From Mesorhizobium sp. Pch-S (lineage in GTDB: Bacteria > Pseudomonadota > Alphaproteobacteria > Rhizobiales > Rhizobiaceae), in the NCBI RefSeq assembly GCF_004136315.1, contig NZ_CP029562.1, positions 5,789,501 through 5,853,500 of the forward strand: a DNA stretch of 64,000 bases. The letters are read 5' to 3'. The position numbers and the translations under genes were made by a program. The notes under the pieces were generated by a model, which did not search any database, was not told where the DNA came from, and saw nothing but the letters and a program-made list of their open reading frames with translations. Within the stretch, counting starts at the first letter, position 1; every line of letters starts with the position of its first letter. Positions 18,292 through 28,427 of this stretch are shown in pieces.

Positions 18292-18304
18292 TCGATTGCT
18301 CCAT

Positions 18305-19117
18305 TCAAGGATACGGAATTTCGACAACCATCCCATCGAATGCCGGTTCGACGTTGTCCGGTGTCTCAGCCTGCACCGCCTTGTAGTCCAACGGCACATG
18401 CATATGCGTCAGCACGGCTCGCTTCGGCGCGAGCCGTTCGATCCACGACAGTGCTTCGCCGAGCGAAAAATGGCTCGGATGCGTTCTGTATTGCAGTGCA
18501 TCGATGATGAGGACCTCGAGATCCCTCAGGCGGGCGGCCGTCGGTGCCGGAAAATCGGACACGTCCGGACAGTAAGCCAATTGGCCGAGACGGAAGGCCA
18601 GCGACACGATGTCGCCGTGCACCTGCGGCAACGGCTCGAAGGTGAGGGCGCCCCCCTCTCCTTCCACCACGAATGGCCGGTGATGCTCGATCAGATGCGG
18701 CTGCAAGATCGGCGGATAAGAGCTTCCGGGTGGCGTTTCGAAACAATAGCCGAAACCCTGTTTCAGCCGCTCCATCGTGGGGCCGTCGGCATGGATGTCC
18801 ATCAGGCGATCCCGGCCGATCACAAAGGTGCGCAGGTCATCGATGCCATGGATATGATCGGCATGCGCATGCGTGTAGACCACGCCATCGATATGTCTCA
18901 CCGACGCCAGCAGCATCTGAGCGCGGAAATCGGGGCCAGTATCGATGGCAACCGTGGTCCGGGCGCCATTGGCCCTGATGCGCTCTACCAGGGCCGCGGC
19001 GCGCATGCGGCGGTTCCTGGGATTGGCCGGATCACAGTTACCCCAGTCACCATTGAGGCGTGGTACGCCTGGCGACGATCCGCAGCCGAGAATGGTGAGG
19101 CGGAGCCGGTCGGCCAC
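18305..19117 (-). CDS. MBL-fold metal-dependent hydrolase (PhnP-like)
   Basis: 270 residues. The start LTILGCGSSPGVPRL and the zinc-binding HAHADHIHG motif identify a PhnP-type metallo-beta-lactamase-fold phosphodiesterase. It lies six bases from tatD and is the usual partner of metG-tatD in rhizobial genomes. The substrate is probably a small nucleotide or cyclic phosphodiester, by family analogy. Confidence 0.85.
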   Translation of the reverse strand: MADRLRLTILGCGSSPGVPRLNGDWGNCDPANPRNRRMRAAALVERIRANGARTTVAIDTGPDFRAQMLLASVRHIDGVVYTHAHADHIHGIDDLRTFVIGRDRLMDIHADGPTMERLKQGFGYCFETPPGSSYPPILQPHLIEHHRPFVVEGEGGALTFEPLPQVHGDIVSLAFRLGQLAYCPDVSDFPAPTAARLRDLEVLIIDALQYRTHPSHFSLGEALSWIERLAPKRAVLTHMHVPLDYKAVQAETPDNVEPAFDGMVVEIPYP

Positions 19118-19122
19118 GGTGC

Positions 19123-19917
19123 TCAGTCGCCTTGCTGTGCCAACTGCGGCATCTTCGAAAACAGCCGAAAGAAATTGTTGGTGGTGATCTGGGCGATCTC
19201 GTCCTGGTTCACACCGATCGTTTCCGCCAGAACCCTTGCGGTTTCAGTGACATAAGCCGGTTCGTTGCGTTGGCCGCGATGCGGTACTGGCGCAAGATAA
19301 GGCGCGTCTGTTTCGACCAGCAACCGGTCGCGCGGCACGTCCCTGGCGATGTCCCGCAACTCGGCCGAGTTCTTGAAGGTCAGGATGCCTGAGAAGGAGA
19401 CATAGCCCCCCAGTTCCACGCCGACCTCGGCCAGCCGTCGACCCGACGAGAAGCAATGCAGAATGAAGGGGAAGGCGCCCTTCCCTTTCTCGTCGCGCAG
19501 GATCGCGATCATGTCGTCGTCGGCATTGCGCGCGTGTATGACCAGCGGCAATCCGGTTTTGCGCGCGGCTGCGATATGCGTGCGCAAGCCTTGAGCCTGC
19601 GCATCGCGCGGTGCCTTGTCGTAAAAATAGTCGAGGCCTGCCTCGCCGATCGCGACCACCTTCGGGTGCTCGGCCAGTCGAGCGAGATCCTCCGTCGTGA
19701 TGTCGAGCTCCTCGGCGGCATTGTGCGGATGTGTGCCGACGGAGCAAAACACCTCTTTGAAAGATTCTGCAATTTCAAGAATTTGCTGGAACCGCTTCAC
19801 GCGCGTCGAGATCGTGACCATGCGTCCGACGCCTGCCGCCAGGGCGCGGGCGACGATGGCCGCCCGCTCCTCGGCAAAATCCGGAAAATCCAGATGGCAA
19901 TGGCTGTCGACAAGCAT
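19123..19917 (-). CDS. TatD-family metal-dependent DNase
   Basis: 264 residues starting [14 protein letters not shown] (metal-binding HxH), with GEAGLDYFYD, PLVIHARNADDD and LVETDAPYLAPVPHRG, the full set of TatD signatures. Members are Mg-dependent 3'-5' exonucleases. The start overlaps the metG stop by one base (TGATG), so translation is coupled. Confidence 0.93.
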   Translation of the reverse strand: MLVDSHCHLDFPDFAEERAAIVARALAAGVGRMVTISTRVKRFQQILEIAESFKEVFCSVGTHPHNAAEELDITTEDLARLAEHPKVVAIGEAGLDYFYDKAPRDAQAQGLRTHIAAARKTGLPLVIHARNADDDMIAILRDEKGKGAFPFILHCFSSGRRLAEVGVELGGYVSFSGILTFKNSAELRDIARDVPRDRLLVETDAPYLAPVPHRGQRNEPAYVTETARVLAETIGVNQDEIAQITTNNFFRLFSKMPQLAQQGD

Positions 19918-21470
19918 CAGGCTGTCGCTTCCGGCGCGGGTTCGACGTAACGCGGAAACACCGGTTGCGGCGCCGGCAGTGCCGTGCCGGGCACCAGTGC
20001 ATATGCGTCCGCCAGATGCTCGAAGTCGCGCTTGTCATCGGCCACGGCCAGCGTATCGAGCAGCTTCGCGGCCGAGCCCGGGATATAGGGCTGGCACAGG
20101 ATGCCGACACGCCGGATGATCTCCGCCGTCGTCCACAGCACCGTTTCCATGCGGGCGGGGTCGGTCTTCTTCAGCGCCCAAGGCTCCTGCGCCGCGAAAT
20201 AGCGGTTGGCATCGGCGACGACCGCGAAGATCGCCGCCAGTGCCTGATGGATGGCCTGCTCGCTCATCGCCTTGCGTGCTGCCGCCAAGGCCGCGGTTGC
20301 CTGCTCGAGCATCGCGTTGTCGGCCTCCGCAAGCGTGCCACGCTGCGGCACCACACCGTTGCAGTTCTTCGCGATCATCGACAGCGAACGCTGCGCCAGA
20401 TTGCCGAGATCGTTGGCGAGGTCGGCATTGGTGCGGTTGACGATCGCCTCATGGCTGTAGCTGCCGTCCTGGCCGAACGGCACCTCGCGCAGGAAGAAAT
20501 AGCGAACCTGGTCGAGGCCGTAATGATCGACCATCGTGAACGGGTCGATGACGTTGCCGACCGATTTCGACATCTTCTCGCCGCGGTTGAACAGGAAGCC
20601 GTGTGCGAACACGCGCTTCGGCAGTTCGATGCCCGCCGACATCAGGAAGGCCGGCCAATAGACGGCGTGGAAACGCACGATGTCCTTGCCGATGATGTGC
20701 GTGGCCGGCCAGTAGCTCCAGGACGGCGACTGGGTGTCCGGATAGCCGGCGGCGGTGATGTAGTTGGTGAGTGCGTCGACCCAGACATACATGACGTGTT
20801 TTTCGTCACCCGGCACCGGGATGCCCCAGTCGAAAGTGGTGCGAGAGATCGACAGGTCCTTCAGGCCCGATTTGACGAAGGAGGCGACCTCGTTGCGGCG
20901 CTCGGACGGACCGACGAAGTCGGGCTGATTTTCATAGAGCGCCAGCAGTTTGTCCTGATAGGCTGAGAGCCGGAAGAAGTAGCTTTCCTCCTCGACCCAT
21001 TCCACCGGTGTACCCTGCGGGCCATAGCGGACATTGTCGGCACGGACTTCGGTTTCTTCCTCGCCGTAATAGGCCTCGTCGCGAACCGAATACCAGCCGG
21101 CGTAGCCACCCTTGTAGATGTCGCCATTGGCTTCCATCGCCTTCCAGATGGCCTGGGAAGAAGCATGGTGGCGCTGTTCCGTCGTGCGGATAAAATCATC
21201 ATTCGACGCATTGAGCGCCTGCGCCATCCGTCGGAATTCGGCAGCGTTGCGGTCAGCCAGCTCGCGCGGGGTGATTCCTTCCTTCTTGGCCGTCTGCAGC
21301 ATCTTGATGCCGTGCTCGTCCGTGCCGGTCAGGAAGAACACGTCCTTGCCGTCGAGGCGCTGGAAGCGCGCAAGCGAATCCGTTGCGAGCAGTTCGTAGG
21401 CATGGCCGATATGCGGCTTGCCGTTCGGATAGGAAATCGCAGTGGTGATGTAGAATTTCTCACGGGACAT
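19917..21470 (-). CDS. metG: Methionyl-tRNA synthetase
   Basis: 517 residues, the usual length of the alphaproteobacterial enzyme. The class I motifs are [12 protein letters not shown] (HIGH) near residue 20 and [10 protein letters not shown] (KMSKS) near 300, and the WFCS-like tRNA-anticodon region follows. It lacks the C-terminal dimerisation domain of the E. coli enzyme. It is essential and sits in the holB-metG-tatD-MBL run. Confidence 0.95.
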   Translation of the reverse strand: MSREKFYITTAISYPNGKPHIGHAYELLATDSLARFQRLDGKDVFFLTGTDEHGIKMLQTAKKEGITPRELADRNAAEFRRMAQALNASNDDFIRTTEQRHHASSQAIWKAMEANGDIYKGGYAGWYSVRDEAYYGEEETEVRADNVRYGPQGTPVEWVEEESYFFRLSAYQDKLLALYENQPDFVGPSERRNEVASFVKSGLKDLSISRTTFDWGIPVPGDEKHVMYVWVDALTNYITAAGYPDTQSPSWSYWPATHIIGKDIVRFHAVYWPAFLMSAGIELPKRVFAHGFLFNRGEKMSKSVGNVIDPFTMVDHYGLDQVRYFFLREVPFGQDGSYSHEAIVNRTNADLANDLGNLAQRSLSMIAKNCNGVVPQRGTLAEADNAMLEQATAALAAARKAMSEQAIHQALAAIFAVVADANRYFAAQEPWALKKTDPARMETVLWTTAEIIRRVGILCQPYIPGSAAKLLDTLAVADDKRDFEHLADAYALVPGTALPAPQPVFPRYVEPAPEATA

Positions 21471-21551
21471 TGTGGGCCGTCATGAATGTCTGAATGGAAG
21501 TTGTGGCGTGGATATCGCATCGGCATGGCGAAAGCCATCCCGAGAGGGCCG

Positions 21552-22607
21552 TCACATTCGCATCGCAGAATTCAGTCGGTCGATCATCGTGAGTGCGTGT
21601 TGTTTCTTGTCGAGATTGTAGGTCTCGGTCTCAGATATAGCGCGCTGCGCATCTTGCCAAGTGTCGGACAAAAGTTTGGCACGCCCCAGATCGCCAGCGA
21701 TCGCGGAGGAACTTGCCGCCGAGGACAGCAATTCCAGGGCATGGCGGTTGAAGGTCTCGAACGGGATCGCCTGATCGCGACCGGCGACGGTTTCAGCCAG
21801 TTTGTAGGCGCCGGCGAGGTCCACCCGACGGGTCGAGACCAGCTTTTCGAGTGCTGCGGCAATCTCCAGGCCGCCATATTGGGTCAGCAGGATGGCAGCC
21901 CGGGCGCTGCCCCCTGCCCGCTCCGCAAGCGCTGCACTTTGGGCGGCGTCATCCGGTGTGCCTTGACCGATTGCATCCAGCACCGTCATCAGGTCTCGCT
22001 CTCCAAGCGGCGCGAGCCTCAGCACCTGACAGCGCGAGCGGATGGTCGGCAGCAGGCTGCCCGGTGCATGCACGATGAGCACGAAAATCGTACGTGCCGG
22101 CGGCTCTTCAAGATTTTTGAGCAACGCGTTGGCAGCATTGGTGTTCATGTCGTCCGCTGGATCGACGATCACCACCCTGTAGCCGCCGTCGTGCGAGGTC
22201 ATCGACAGGAACTGTCCGACCTTGCGGATCTCGTCGACTGTCACCACGCTCTTGAATGCCTTGGTACGGTCATTCATCGGCCGTGTGAGATGCAGGACGG
22301 AGGGATGCGCGCCCATCGCGATCTGCCGGTAGAGCCCCGACGCGGGATCAGGAACAACCAGGGTTTCCGGCGCCCGATTGCCGTCCGGGTTTTTCAGCAG
22401 ATGATACGCGAGGTGGAAGGCGAGCGTGGCCTTGCCGATGCCTGCCGGCCCGCACAGCATCAGCGCATGCGGGAGCTTGCCCGCTCTGTAGGCAGCCGCC
22501 AGAGTTGTCGTGACGTCCGAGTGTCCGATTAGGCGCGGGTTCTCTGCGGGCTCCGGAACCTCATCCAGCGTATCGTGCTGCTCAGGCGCCAGCCGCTCGA
22601 AACTCAT
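21552..22607 (-). CDS. holB: DNA polymerase III delta' subunit
   Basis: A 351-residue AAA+ clamp-loader subunit. [15 protein letters not shown] is the P-loop region, [26 protein letters not shown] is the Walker B/SRC-like region typical of delta', and SRCQVLRL is the sensor segment. Its ATG overlaps the tmk stop in ATGA, the conserved tmk-holB coupling. Confidence 0.93.
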   Translation of the reverse strand: MSFERLAPEQHDTLDEVPEPAENPRLIGHSDVTTTLAAAYRAGKLPHALMLCGPAGIGKATLAFHLAYHLLKNPDGNRAPETLVVPDPASGLYRQIAMGAHPSVLHLTRPMNDRTKAFKSVVTVDEIRKVGQFLSMTSHDGGYRVVIVDPADDMNTNAANALLKNLEEPPARTIFVLIVHAPGSLLPTIRSRCQVLRLAPLGERDLMTVLDAIGQGTPDDAAQSAALAERAGGSARAAILLTQYGGLEIAAALEKLVSTRRVDLAGAYKLAETVAGRDQAIPFETFNRHALELLSSAASSSAIAGDLGRAKLLSDTWQDAQRAISETETYNLDKKQHALTMIDRLNSAMRM

Positions 22608-23314
22608 GCCGGCGCCTTGTGGCTGGTCTTGGCCGGCCTGGACTTCTCCAGCATCGCGAAAACGGCATCCGTGACCGCATGTTCGACCGTGTTGGCGTCA
22701 CCGGAAGCGTCGATGACCACGCAACGCTTGGCCTCGGCCCTGGCGATGGCCAGGTAGGCATCGCGGCGCTGTTGATGAATGGCCAGGGTCTCCTTTTCGA
22801 AGCGGTCCGGCGTTTCGCCGGGATTGCGCCGGGCTGTTGCGCGGCGCAATCCTTCTTCCGGATCGATGTCGAGGATCAAAGTAAGGTTCGGCACCATGCC
22901 ATTGATGGCCACGCGCTGCAGGGTATCGATGAACGCCGGGTCGAGGCCGCCGGTGGCGCCTTGGTAGACGCGCGAGGAATCGATGAAGCGATCGCAAAGC
23001 ACGATCGCGCCACGCTCCACGGCAGGCCGGATCACCTGTTCTACATGATCGGAGCGCGCTGCGGCGAACAGCAGCGCCTCCATCTTCGGTCCGAAGGGCT
23101 CGGCCGCACCGGACAGCAGAACGTGTCGAATGGCCTCGGCCCCGGGTGAACCACCCGGTTCCCGGGTCACCAGGACATCGTATTTCTTGCCACGCAGCCG
23201 CTCGGCCAGCCGCTTGATCTGCGTCGACTTGCCGGCACCCTCGCCGCCCTCGAAAGTGATGAAAGATCCGTTCGCCAAACGCTGCGCCTCGGTTGTGGCC
23301 CCGACATCAAACAT
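22604..23314 (-). CDS. tmk: Thymidylate kinase
   Basis: 236 residues. [12 protein letters not shown] is the P-loop, [11 protein letters not shown] the DR(E)PGG motif, and [16 protein letters not shown] the catalytic DR(Y/F) motif. It phosphorylates dTMP to dTDP. Stop and start overlap holB by 4 bases. Confidence 0.95.
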   Translation of the reverse strand: MFDVGATTEAQRLANGSFITFEGGEGAGKSTQIKRLAERLRGKKYDVLVTREPGGSPGAEAIRHVLLSGAAEPFGPKMEALLFAAARSDHVEQVIRPAVERGAIVLCDRFIDSSRVYQGATGGLDPAFIDTLQRVAINGMVPNLTLILDIDPEEGLRRATARRNPGETPDRFEKETLAIHQQRRDAYLAIARAEAKRCVVIDASGDANTVEHAVTDAVFAMLEKSRPAKTSHKAPA

Positions 23315-23553
23315 AGGTGTCCAACGCCGCTGCGGCGAGAGGACTAGCGCATCGGACGGAAAATCGGAAATCGATTTTCAACAAGCGCGATGCGCGAATC
23401 CAGGTGCCGGAATGTGCTTTGCCTGTCGCCGCAACCCGAGTCGCCCAGACGCACATCCGAACGACCCACTCATAGTGCCGGCCGACGGCAAGGTCCACAA
23501 CTGACACACAAAGGCGTGCACAAGAATTGCTGAAGAGCGACGCCCCTGCCCGC

Positions 23554-24726
23554 CTAGCGCAGCCAGCCGACCGCCAGCTCCTTGACCGCATCCGCCGCGC
23601 GGCGCGGCAGCGAACCGACTTCCACCGTTTCGGCGGCGAACACCGGGGTTTCCTGACTCAACGTGTCGCCAATCCAGACGCGCAGCGTGCCGACAGGCTG
23701 GCCGACCTCGACAGGCGCCGGTAGCGGGCCGTTGTAGACGATACGCGCTGTAACCTTGTCGCGATTGGCGATCGGCAGGACGAGGTCTATCGCTCCCTTG
23801 GCTTTCAGCGCCACGCCGGATTTGACGCCGCCAAACACCGCTGCTTCGCCAACAACTTCGTCCTTGGCGAAGACTTCGGTCTTTTCAAAGGAGCGCAGGC
23901 CCCAATCCAGCAGCTTGCGGACTTCCTCCGAGCGCTCGCGGTCGTTGGCCAGGCCACTCATGGCAGCAATCACCCGCTTGCCGCCCTGGTTGAGGGCACC
24001 GACAATGGCAAAACCATCCTGTTCACTGGCGCCGACCGCCAGTCCTTCAGCACCGGCATCCATCGCCAGCAACGGGTTGCGGTTGCGCTGGGTGATCTTG
24101 TTCCAGGTGAAATCCTTGAGGGCGAAATAGGGATAGAATTGCGGATACTCGCGCGAGAGGCGCAACGCCAGCAGCGTCATCTCGCGCACCGTCGTCTTCT
24201 GACCTTCCGCCGGCAGCCCGGTAGCATTGACGAAGGTCGAGATCGGCAATCCGATCTGACGTGCGCGCTCGTTCATCTGGAGAGCGAAATTTCCTTCCGA
24301 GCCGGCAAATCCTTCGGCGACGATGATGCAACCGTCATTGGCGGCCTGCACCGCGATGCCCTTCATCAGGTCTTCGAGCCGGATCGCCGACTTGAGCGCG
24401 GCAAACATGGTGGAGGTGCCCGAAGGCGCACCGCCCTTGCGCCACGCATTTTCGCTGACCACGAAGGTGTCGTTGAGCGTCATGCGGCCGCTCTTCACGG
24501 CATTGAAGGCCATTTCAAGCGTCATCAGCTTGGCGAGCGACGCCGGCTGGATCGGTTTGTCGGCCTGCTTGGAGAACAGCACCGTGCCGGTCTCGGCGTC
24601 GATCATATACGCGGTCGCCGCCTTGGTTTCGAACAGCTGCGCGGCCGCCGGCCATGCCGACAGCGCCAGCAGGGAAAGGAGAAACAGGCCTGCCAGAGAA
24701 GAGCAAAAGCGGGATTTGGCAATCAT
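23554..24726 (-). CDS. PBP5-like D-alanyl-D-alanine carboxypeptidase family protein with altered motifs
   Basis: 390 residues with a signal peptide ending AWPAAAQ and a peptidase S11 domain followed by the C-terminal PBP5 domain. The nucleophile motif SLAK (S-x-x-K) is intact. The usual SxN motif reads QAANDG, with Ala where Ser is expected, and the usual KTG triad reads LAVGAS where LKTGxT is expected. It may be a binding or regulatory PBP rather than an active carboxypeptidase. It lies beside rlpA and downstream of nothing obviously co-transcribed. Confidence 0.85.
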   Translation of the reverse strand: MIAKSRFCSSLAGLFLLSLLALSAWPAAAQLFETKAATAYMIDAETGTVLFSKQADKPIQPASLAKLMTLEMAFNAVKSGRMTLNDTFVVSENAWRKGGAPSGTSTMFAALKSAIRLEDLMKGIAVQAANDGCIIVAEGFAGSEGNFALQMNERARQIGLPISTFVNATGLPAEGQKTTVREMTLLALRLSREYPQFYPYFALKDFTWNKITQRNRNPLLAMDAGAEGLAVGASEQDGFAIVGALNQGGKRVIAAMSGLANDRERSEEVRKLLDWGLRSFEKTEVFAKDEVVGEAAVFGGVKSGVALKAKGAIDLVLPIANRDKVTARIVYNGPLPAPVEVGQPVGTLRVWIGDTLSQETPVFAAETVEVGSLPRRAADAVKELAVGWLR

Positions 24727-24810
24727 AATGAGACGTTATCAGGATCGTCCGTCACGGATCAATCGCCAGGAAGCATGGGGCACGACTTATCCGCCGTGCT
24801 CGTTACCCGC

Positions 24811-26004
24811 TCAGTCACGAACGGCGAAAGCGTCGGGCGCTCCGTGGCTCCAGGCCGCTTCCAGCATGCTGTCCACGCTCATGCGGCCGTCCTGGTAGAG
24901 GTTGACCGAATACCAGTCCTTGCCGTCGAGCTTGGCCTGATCGATCTCGACGCGGCCATAGGCCTTCAATGCGGCTGCGACCTGCTTTGCTTCCCTGGCG
25001 TTGTCGAATGTGCCCGCGGCCACATAGTCGTCGGAGGGATCCTCGGGCTGCTTCCAGCTGCCGAGTGCCGCCGCAGGCCCTTCCAGCGCAGCAAAGGCAC
25101 TTGCGGAACGCTCCGTGCGCTCCGCGGCGTAGTTCAAGCTCGCCATCTCGAAGGGCAGTTTCGGGCTCACCGCGAAGTCCGGCCGTGCTGGCGCGATCGG
25201 GCCGAAATCCGGCAGCGCGACGCTGTCGGCCCCCATCGGCTGCGCAGCCAGAACAGGTTCGGGCAGCGACGTCGTATCCGTCAACTGGCCGGGGAATGGA
25301 ATGGCAGCAGCGCTTGCACGCACTGGCGCGCTGGGCATGGAGCCGTTCATTGCAACCATCACGCCGGTCGGCAGGCCATCGGACGGATCAGGTATCCTGT
25401 TGCCGGGATGATAGGAGGCCATGAGGTAGGAATCGTCATTGCCTTCGAGTGGCGCGCGGCCGACATAGTCGACCTTGACCCGGGCAGTGCCGATCTTCGA
25501 ATAGCCGAGCATATCGGCGGCGCGCTTGGACAGGTCGATCAGGCGGCCTTCGTGATACGGGCCCCGGTCGTTGACGCGCACGATGACCGAGCTGCCGTTG
25601 TCGAGATTGGTGACGCGGGCATAGCTCGGCAGAGGCATGGTCGGATGCGCGCCGGTCAGCTGCGACAGGTCATAGACCTCGCCGTTGGCGGTCATGCGGC
25701 TGTGAAAGGCCTCACCGTACCAGGAGGCGGTACCTGTCTTGGAGTAGCGCTTTTCTTCCTTCGGGTAGTACCACTTGCCGCGCACCTGATAGGGCTTGCC
25801 GAGCTGGTCGCGCCCTCCGCCGCGCCGCATGGCGACACGCGGGCTGGCCTTCACGCCATATTCGGATTCGGCGAAATATTCCTTCGAGCGTTTCTTGCTC
25901 ACCATGCTCTTCGGTTCGGACGAAGCACAGGCGGCAAGAACGCCGACCGAGACGGCCAGCAGCGCATAGGTGGAAAAACGACGAAGACGCGCCGGACTTG
26001 GCAT
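24811..26004 (-). CDS. rlpA: RlpA-family septal lipoprotein with SPOR domain
   Basis: 397 residues from the ATG at 26004. A signal with lipobox VLAAC near residue 25 predicts an outer-membrane lipoprotein. The double-psi barrel (GTASWYGEAFHSRMTANGE, VRVNDRGPYHEGRLIDLS) is the RlpA catalytic core, in which VNDRGP holds the family Asp. The C-terminal 80 residues (DDYVAAGTFDNAREAKQVAAALK) form a SPOR peptidoglycan-binding domain. It acts on denuded glycan strands at the septum. Confidence 0.9.
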   Translation of the reverse strand: MPSPARLRRFSTYALLAVSVGVLAACASSEPKSMVSKKRSKEYFAESEYGVKASPRVAMRRGGGRDQLGKPYQVRGKWYYPKEEKRYSKTGTASWYGEAFHSRMTANGEVYDLSQLTGAHPTMPLPSYARVTNLDNGSSVIVRVNDRGPYHEGRLIDLSKRAADMLGYSKIGTARVKVDYVGRAPLEGNDDSYLMASYHPGNRIPDPSDGLPTGVMVAMNGSMPSAPVRASAAAIPFPGQLTDTTSLPEPVLAAQPMGADSVALPDFGPIAPARPDFAVSPKLPFEMASLNYAAERTERSASAFAALEGPAAALGSWKQPEDPSDDYVAAGTFDNAREAKQVAAALKAYGRVEIDQAKLDGKDWYSVNLYQDGRMSVDSMLEAAWSHGAPDAFAVRD

Positions 26005-26260
26005 ACTGGAACTGTCCCCTCCGAACAACGGCAACGCTACTCAAACACGGGCGAAGCCGAAGCGCTTCGTGTGACAAACCTGTCCGACGCCCCGATCCCC
26101 AGAGCCCCTTTTTGCGCAGGAAATGCTTATCACACGCTTAACCGACTATGGTTCGAAACCGGCGAGATTGTGGCGAAATGACGGCATTGTGCCGTGACCC
26201 CCTAACCAATTGTGGAGTCTCCAGCTGGACTGGCGAGGTGTTGCCGCATCTCGAGGCCAT

Positions 26261-27151
26261 TCAGAGCCACAGTTTCCCTTCCGCAGCAATCACGCCGCTG
26301 GCACTGATGCGTACCGCAAGGCCGTCGATTTCAACTTCGATAAGGCTCGGACGGCCGAGTTTCGTGCCCTGCTCGATAACGACGCGTTCAGGCGAAGCAA
26401 AACCGTGGTGGACGAGATGGGCAGCCAGGGGGCCTGCTGCCGTACCAGTCGCCGGATCCTCGCCGATACCCATTGTGGGATTGAAGAAACGAGCATAGGC
26501 GAGCGTCTCTACGGATGGGGGATCAAGGCTGAAAACATAGCAGCCTTCGGCTCCGGACTGCCTCAGGATCGCGCCGAGCGCGTCAACATCGGGCCTTGCG
26601 GCATCGACGGCTTCGCGATCCCTGAGCGCGACCATCAGATGGCCCGCGCCGGTATCGACCACCTGTATCGGCGGGCCGTCGCCATTGACGGTGTCTGGCG
26701 CAAGGCCAAGTGAAGCAGCCAGGCCGGCCAGATCTTCCACCTGGCTTCCCCATCGGGCGGGGGATTGTGCCATCGTCACGCGGATCGGTTGGCCGGGCGT
26801 CGCGTCGATCGATAAAGGAAAAAGTTGCCCGCCGATCTCCTGTGTGAAGTCTGTTCGCCTTTCCTTCAACTCCAGCCGTCCCGATTGCGCAAGCCAGAGC
26901 CATGCGCCGAGGGAGTTGTGTCCCCCTGCCCCGAACACCTCGTGCCCCGCAGCCGTGAAAGAGCGCAGCCGCCGGGTTGCGCCGGGAAGCGTCGCTTGCA
27001 GGACGAAAGTCGTCTCGACCAGGTTGAACTCACCGGCGATGGCGGCCAGCGTGTCGTCGGGCAGCTCGTCGCCGCCTTGGACGACGGCCAGCGGGTTGCC
27101 TGCAAGTGGGCTGGCGGCGAAGACATCGATGATGGCGAATGGCAATGACAT
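26261..27151 (-). CDS. PhzF-family isomerase
   Basis: 296 residues. VDVFAASPLAGNPLAVV at the N-terminus with its following NLVETTFV (catalytic Glu) and the AGHEVFGAGGHN and GEDPATGTAAG segments match PhzF/YddE proteins. The true substrate is unknown; phenazine genes are absent, so this is the common housekeeping-type homologue. Confidence 0.88.
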   Translation of the reverse strand: MSLPFAIIDVFAASPLAGNPLAVVQGGDELPDDTLAAIAGEFNLVETTFVLQATLPGATRRLRSFTAAGHEVFGAGGHNSLGAWLWLAQSGRLELKERRTDFTQEIGGQLFPLSIDATPGQPIRVTMAQSPARWGSQVEDLAGLAASLGLAPDTVNGDGPPIQVVDTGAGHLMVALRDREAVDAARPDVDALGAILRQSGAEGCYVFSLDPPSVETLAYARFFNPTMGIGEDPATGTAAGPLAAHLVHHGFASPERVVIEQGTKLGRPSLIEVEIDGLAVRISASGVIAAEGKLWL

Positions 27152-27175
27152 TGCTGTTCTCGCGAAAGTTGGCGT

Positions 27176-28330
27176 TCAAGCGTTCAGTTTCGAGAAGAAT
27201 GCGCGGATATCCTGCGCCAGCAGATCCGGTGCATCGGACGCGGCAAAATGACCGCCGCGCGGCATCTCGGTCCAATGCACGATGTTGTTGGCACGTTCGG
27301 CAAAGCTGCGCACGGAGCGGAAATCATTTGGGAAAACTGCGACGCCGGTCGGTGTCGGGTTCATCACTTCGCGGTAGCCGGCACCCGTCTGCTGGTCTTC
27401 GTAGTAGACGTTCGCCGCAGATCCACCTGTTCCCGTGAACCAGTAGAGCGATGCCTGCGCCAGGAAACGATCACGATCGACATTGTCGATGTTGTTTCCT
27501 TCGAAGCCGAACCAGAGTTCTGTGTTCCAGGCCATCTGGGCGACAGGCGAATCGACGAGCCCATAGGCAAGCGTACCGGGACGCTTCGCCTGTATCTGAT
27601 GATAGCCGTTGTACTTCTCGAAATTGGCGAGGATCGCCATGCCCTCCATCTCGAAAGGCGAGAGCCTGTCCATTTCGCCATCCGCACCGGCGGGAAAGGC
27701 GAAGATCTGCAGCACATGCGTGCCGACGAGACCGTGCGGTTGTAGGATACCCAGTTCGCGCCCGATGCCGGAGCCAATATCGCCGCCATGGGCACCATAA
27801 CGGTCATAGCCCAGTCGTTTCATGAGCGTGTCCCATGCTCTGGCGATCCGGGCCGAATCCCAGCCGCCTTCACGCAGCGGACTGGAGAAGCCGAATCCGG
27901 GCAGCGAGGGGATCACCAGATCGAAGGCCTGTCCGCCACTGGTCGGGTTGGTCAGCGGCTCGATCAGGTCGAGGAACTCCATCACACTGCCCGGCCAGCC
28001 GTGGCTCAGGATCAGCGGAAATGCATCGGGATGCTGCGACCTGATGTGCAGGAAATGGATCGGCTGGCCGTCGATTCCTGTGATGAATTGCGGATAGCTG
28101 TTCAACCGGGCTTCATGCTCGCGCCAGCGGAAGTCGTTCATCCACCGGTCGACGAGTTCCATGACAAAGCCGACCGGTTGCCCACGCGAATGATCGTTGG
28201 TCGTGGCATATGGCCAGCGTATCTTGCCAAGCCGCGCCTTCAGGTCGGCAATCTGCGTATCGGGAATGGCGATCCGGAACGGCTGTATGGCGGTCGGGTC
28301 AGACGTGGCGACATGGTTGGCCTGGGACAT
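27176..28330 (-). CDS. Epoxide hydrolase (EHN-domain alpha/beta hydrolase)
   Basis: 384 residues from the ATG at 28330, which has AGGAGA five bases upstream. An N-terminal EHN domain (about 1-110) is followed by the alpha/beta-hydrolase core: LILSHGWPGSVMEF oxyanion loop, HGGDIGSGIG with the nucleophilic Asp, and C-terminal MPRGGHFAASD with the catalytic His. It resembles microsomal/juvenile-hormone epoxide hydrolases. It is divergent from a LysR gene that probably controls it. Confidence 0.87.
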   Translation of the reverse strand: MSQANHVATSDPTAIQPFRIAIPDTQIADLKARLGKIRWPYATTNDHSRGQPVGFVMELVDRWMNDFRWREHEARLNSYPQFITGIDGQPIHFLHIRSQHPDAFPLILSHGWPGSVMEFLDLIEPLTNPTSGGQAFDLVIPSLPGFGFSSPLREGGWDSARIARAWDTLMKRLGYDRYGAHGGDIGSGIGRELGILQPHGLVGTHVLQIFAFPAGADGEMDRLSPFEMEGMAILANFEKYNGYHQIQAKRPGTLAYGLVDSPVAQMAWNTELWFGFEGNNIDNVDRDRFLAQASLYWFTGTGGSAANVYYEDQQTGAGYREVMNPTPTGVAVFPNDFRSVRSFAERANNIVHWTEMPRGGHFAASDAPDLLAQDIRAFFSKLNA

Positions 28331-28427
28331 TTTGTTCTCCTGCGGGGTGTTTCGATGCCAAGGAGTGTCGTTGTCACCGCGCACGAAAAAAATGGAGATT
28401 TTGCCTACGAGCCTATAGAATATCTAT

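Noticed and set aside
24139..26181. 680-codon open frame on the plus strand
   Set aside because: It lies antisense to the PBP5-like and rlpA genes, both with clear motifs; high-GC codon use leaves the opposite frame open. It has no recognisable domain.
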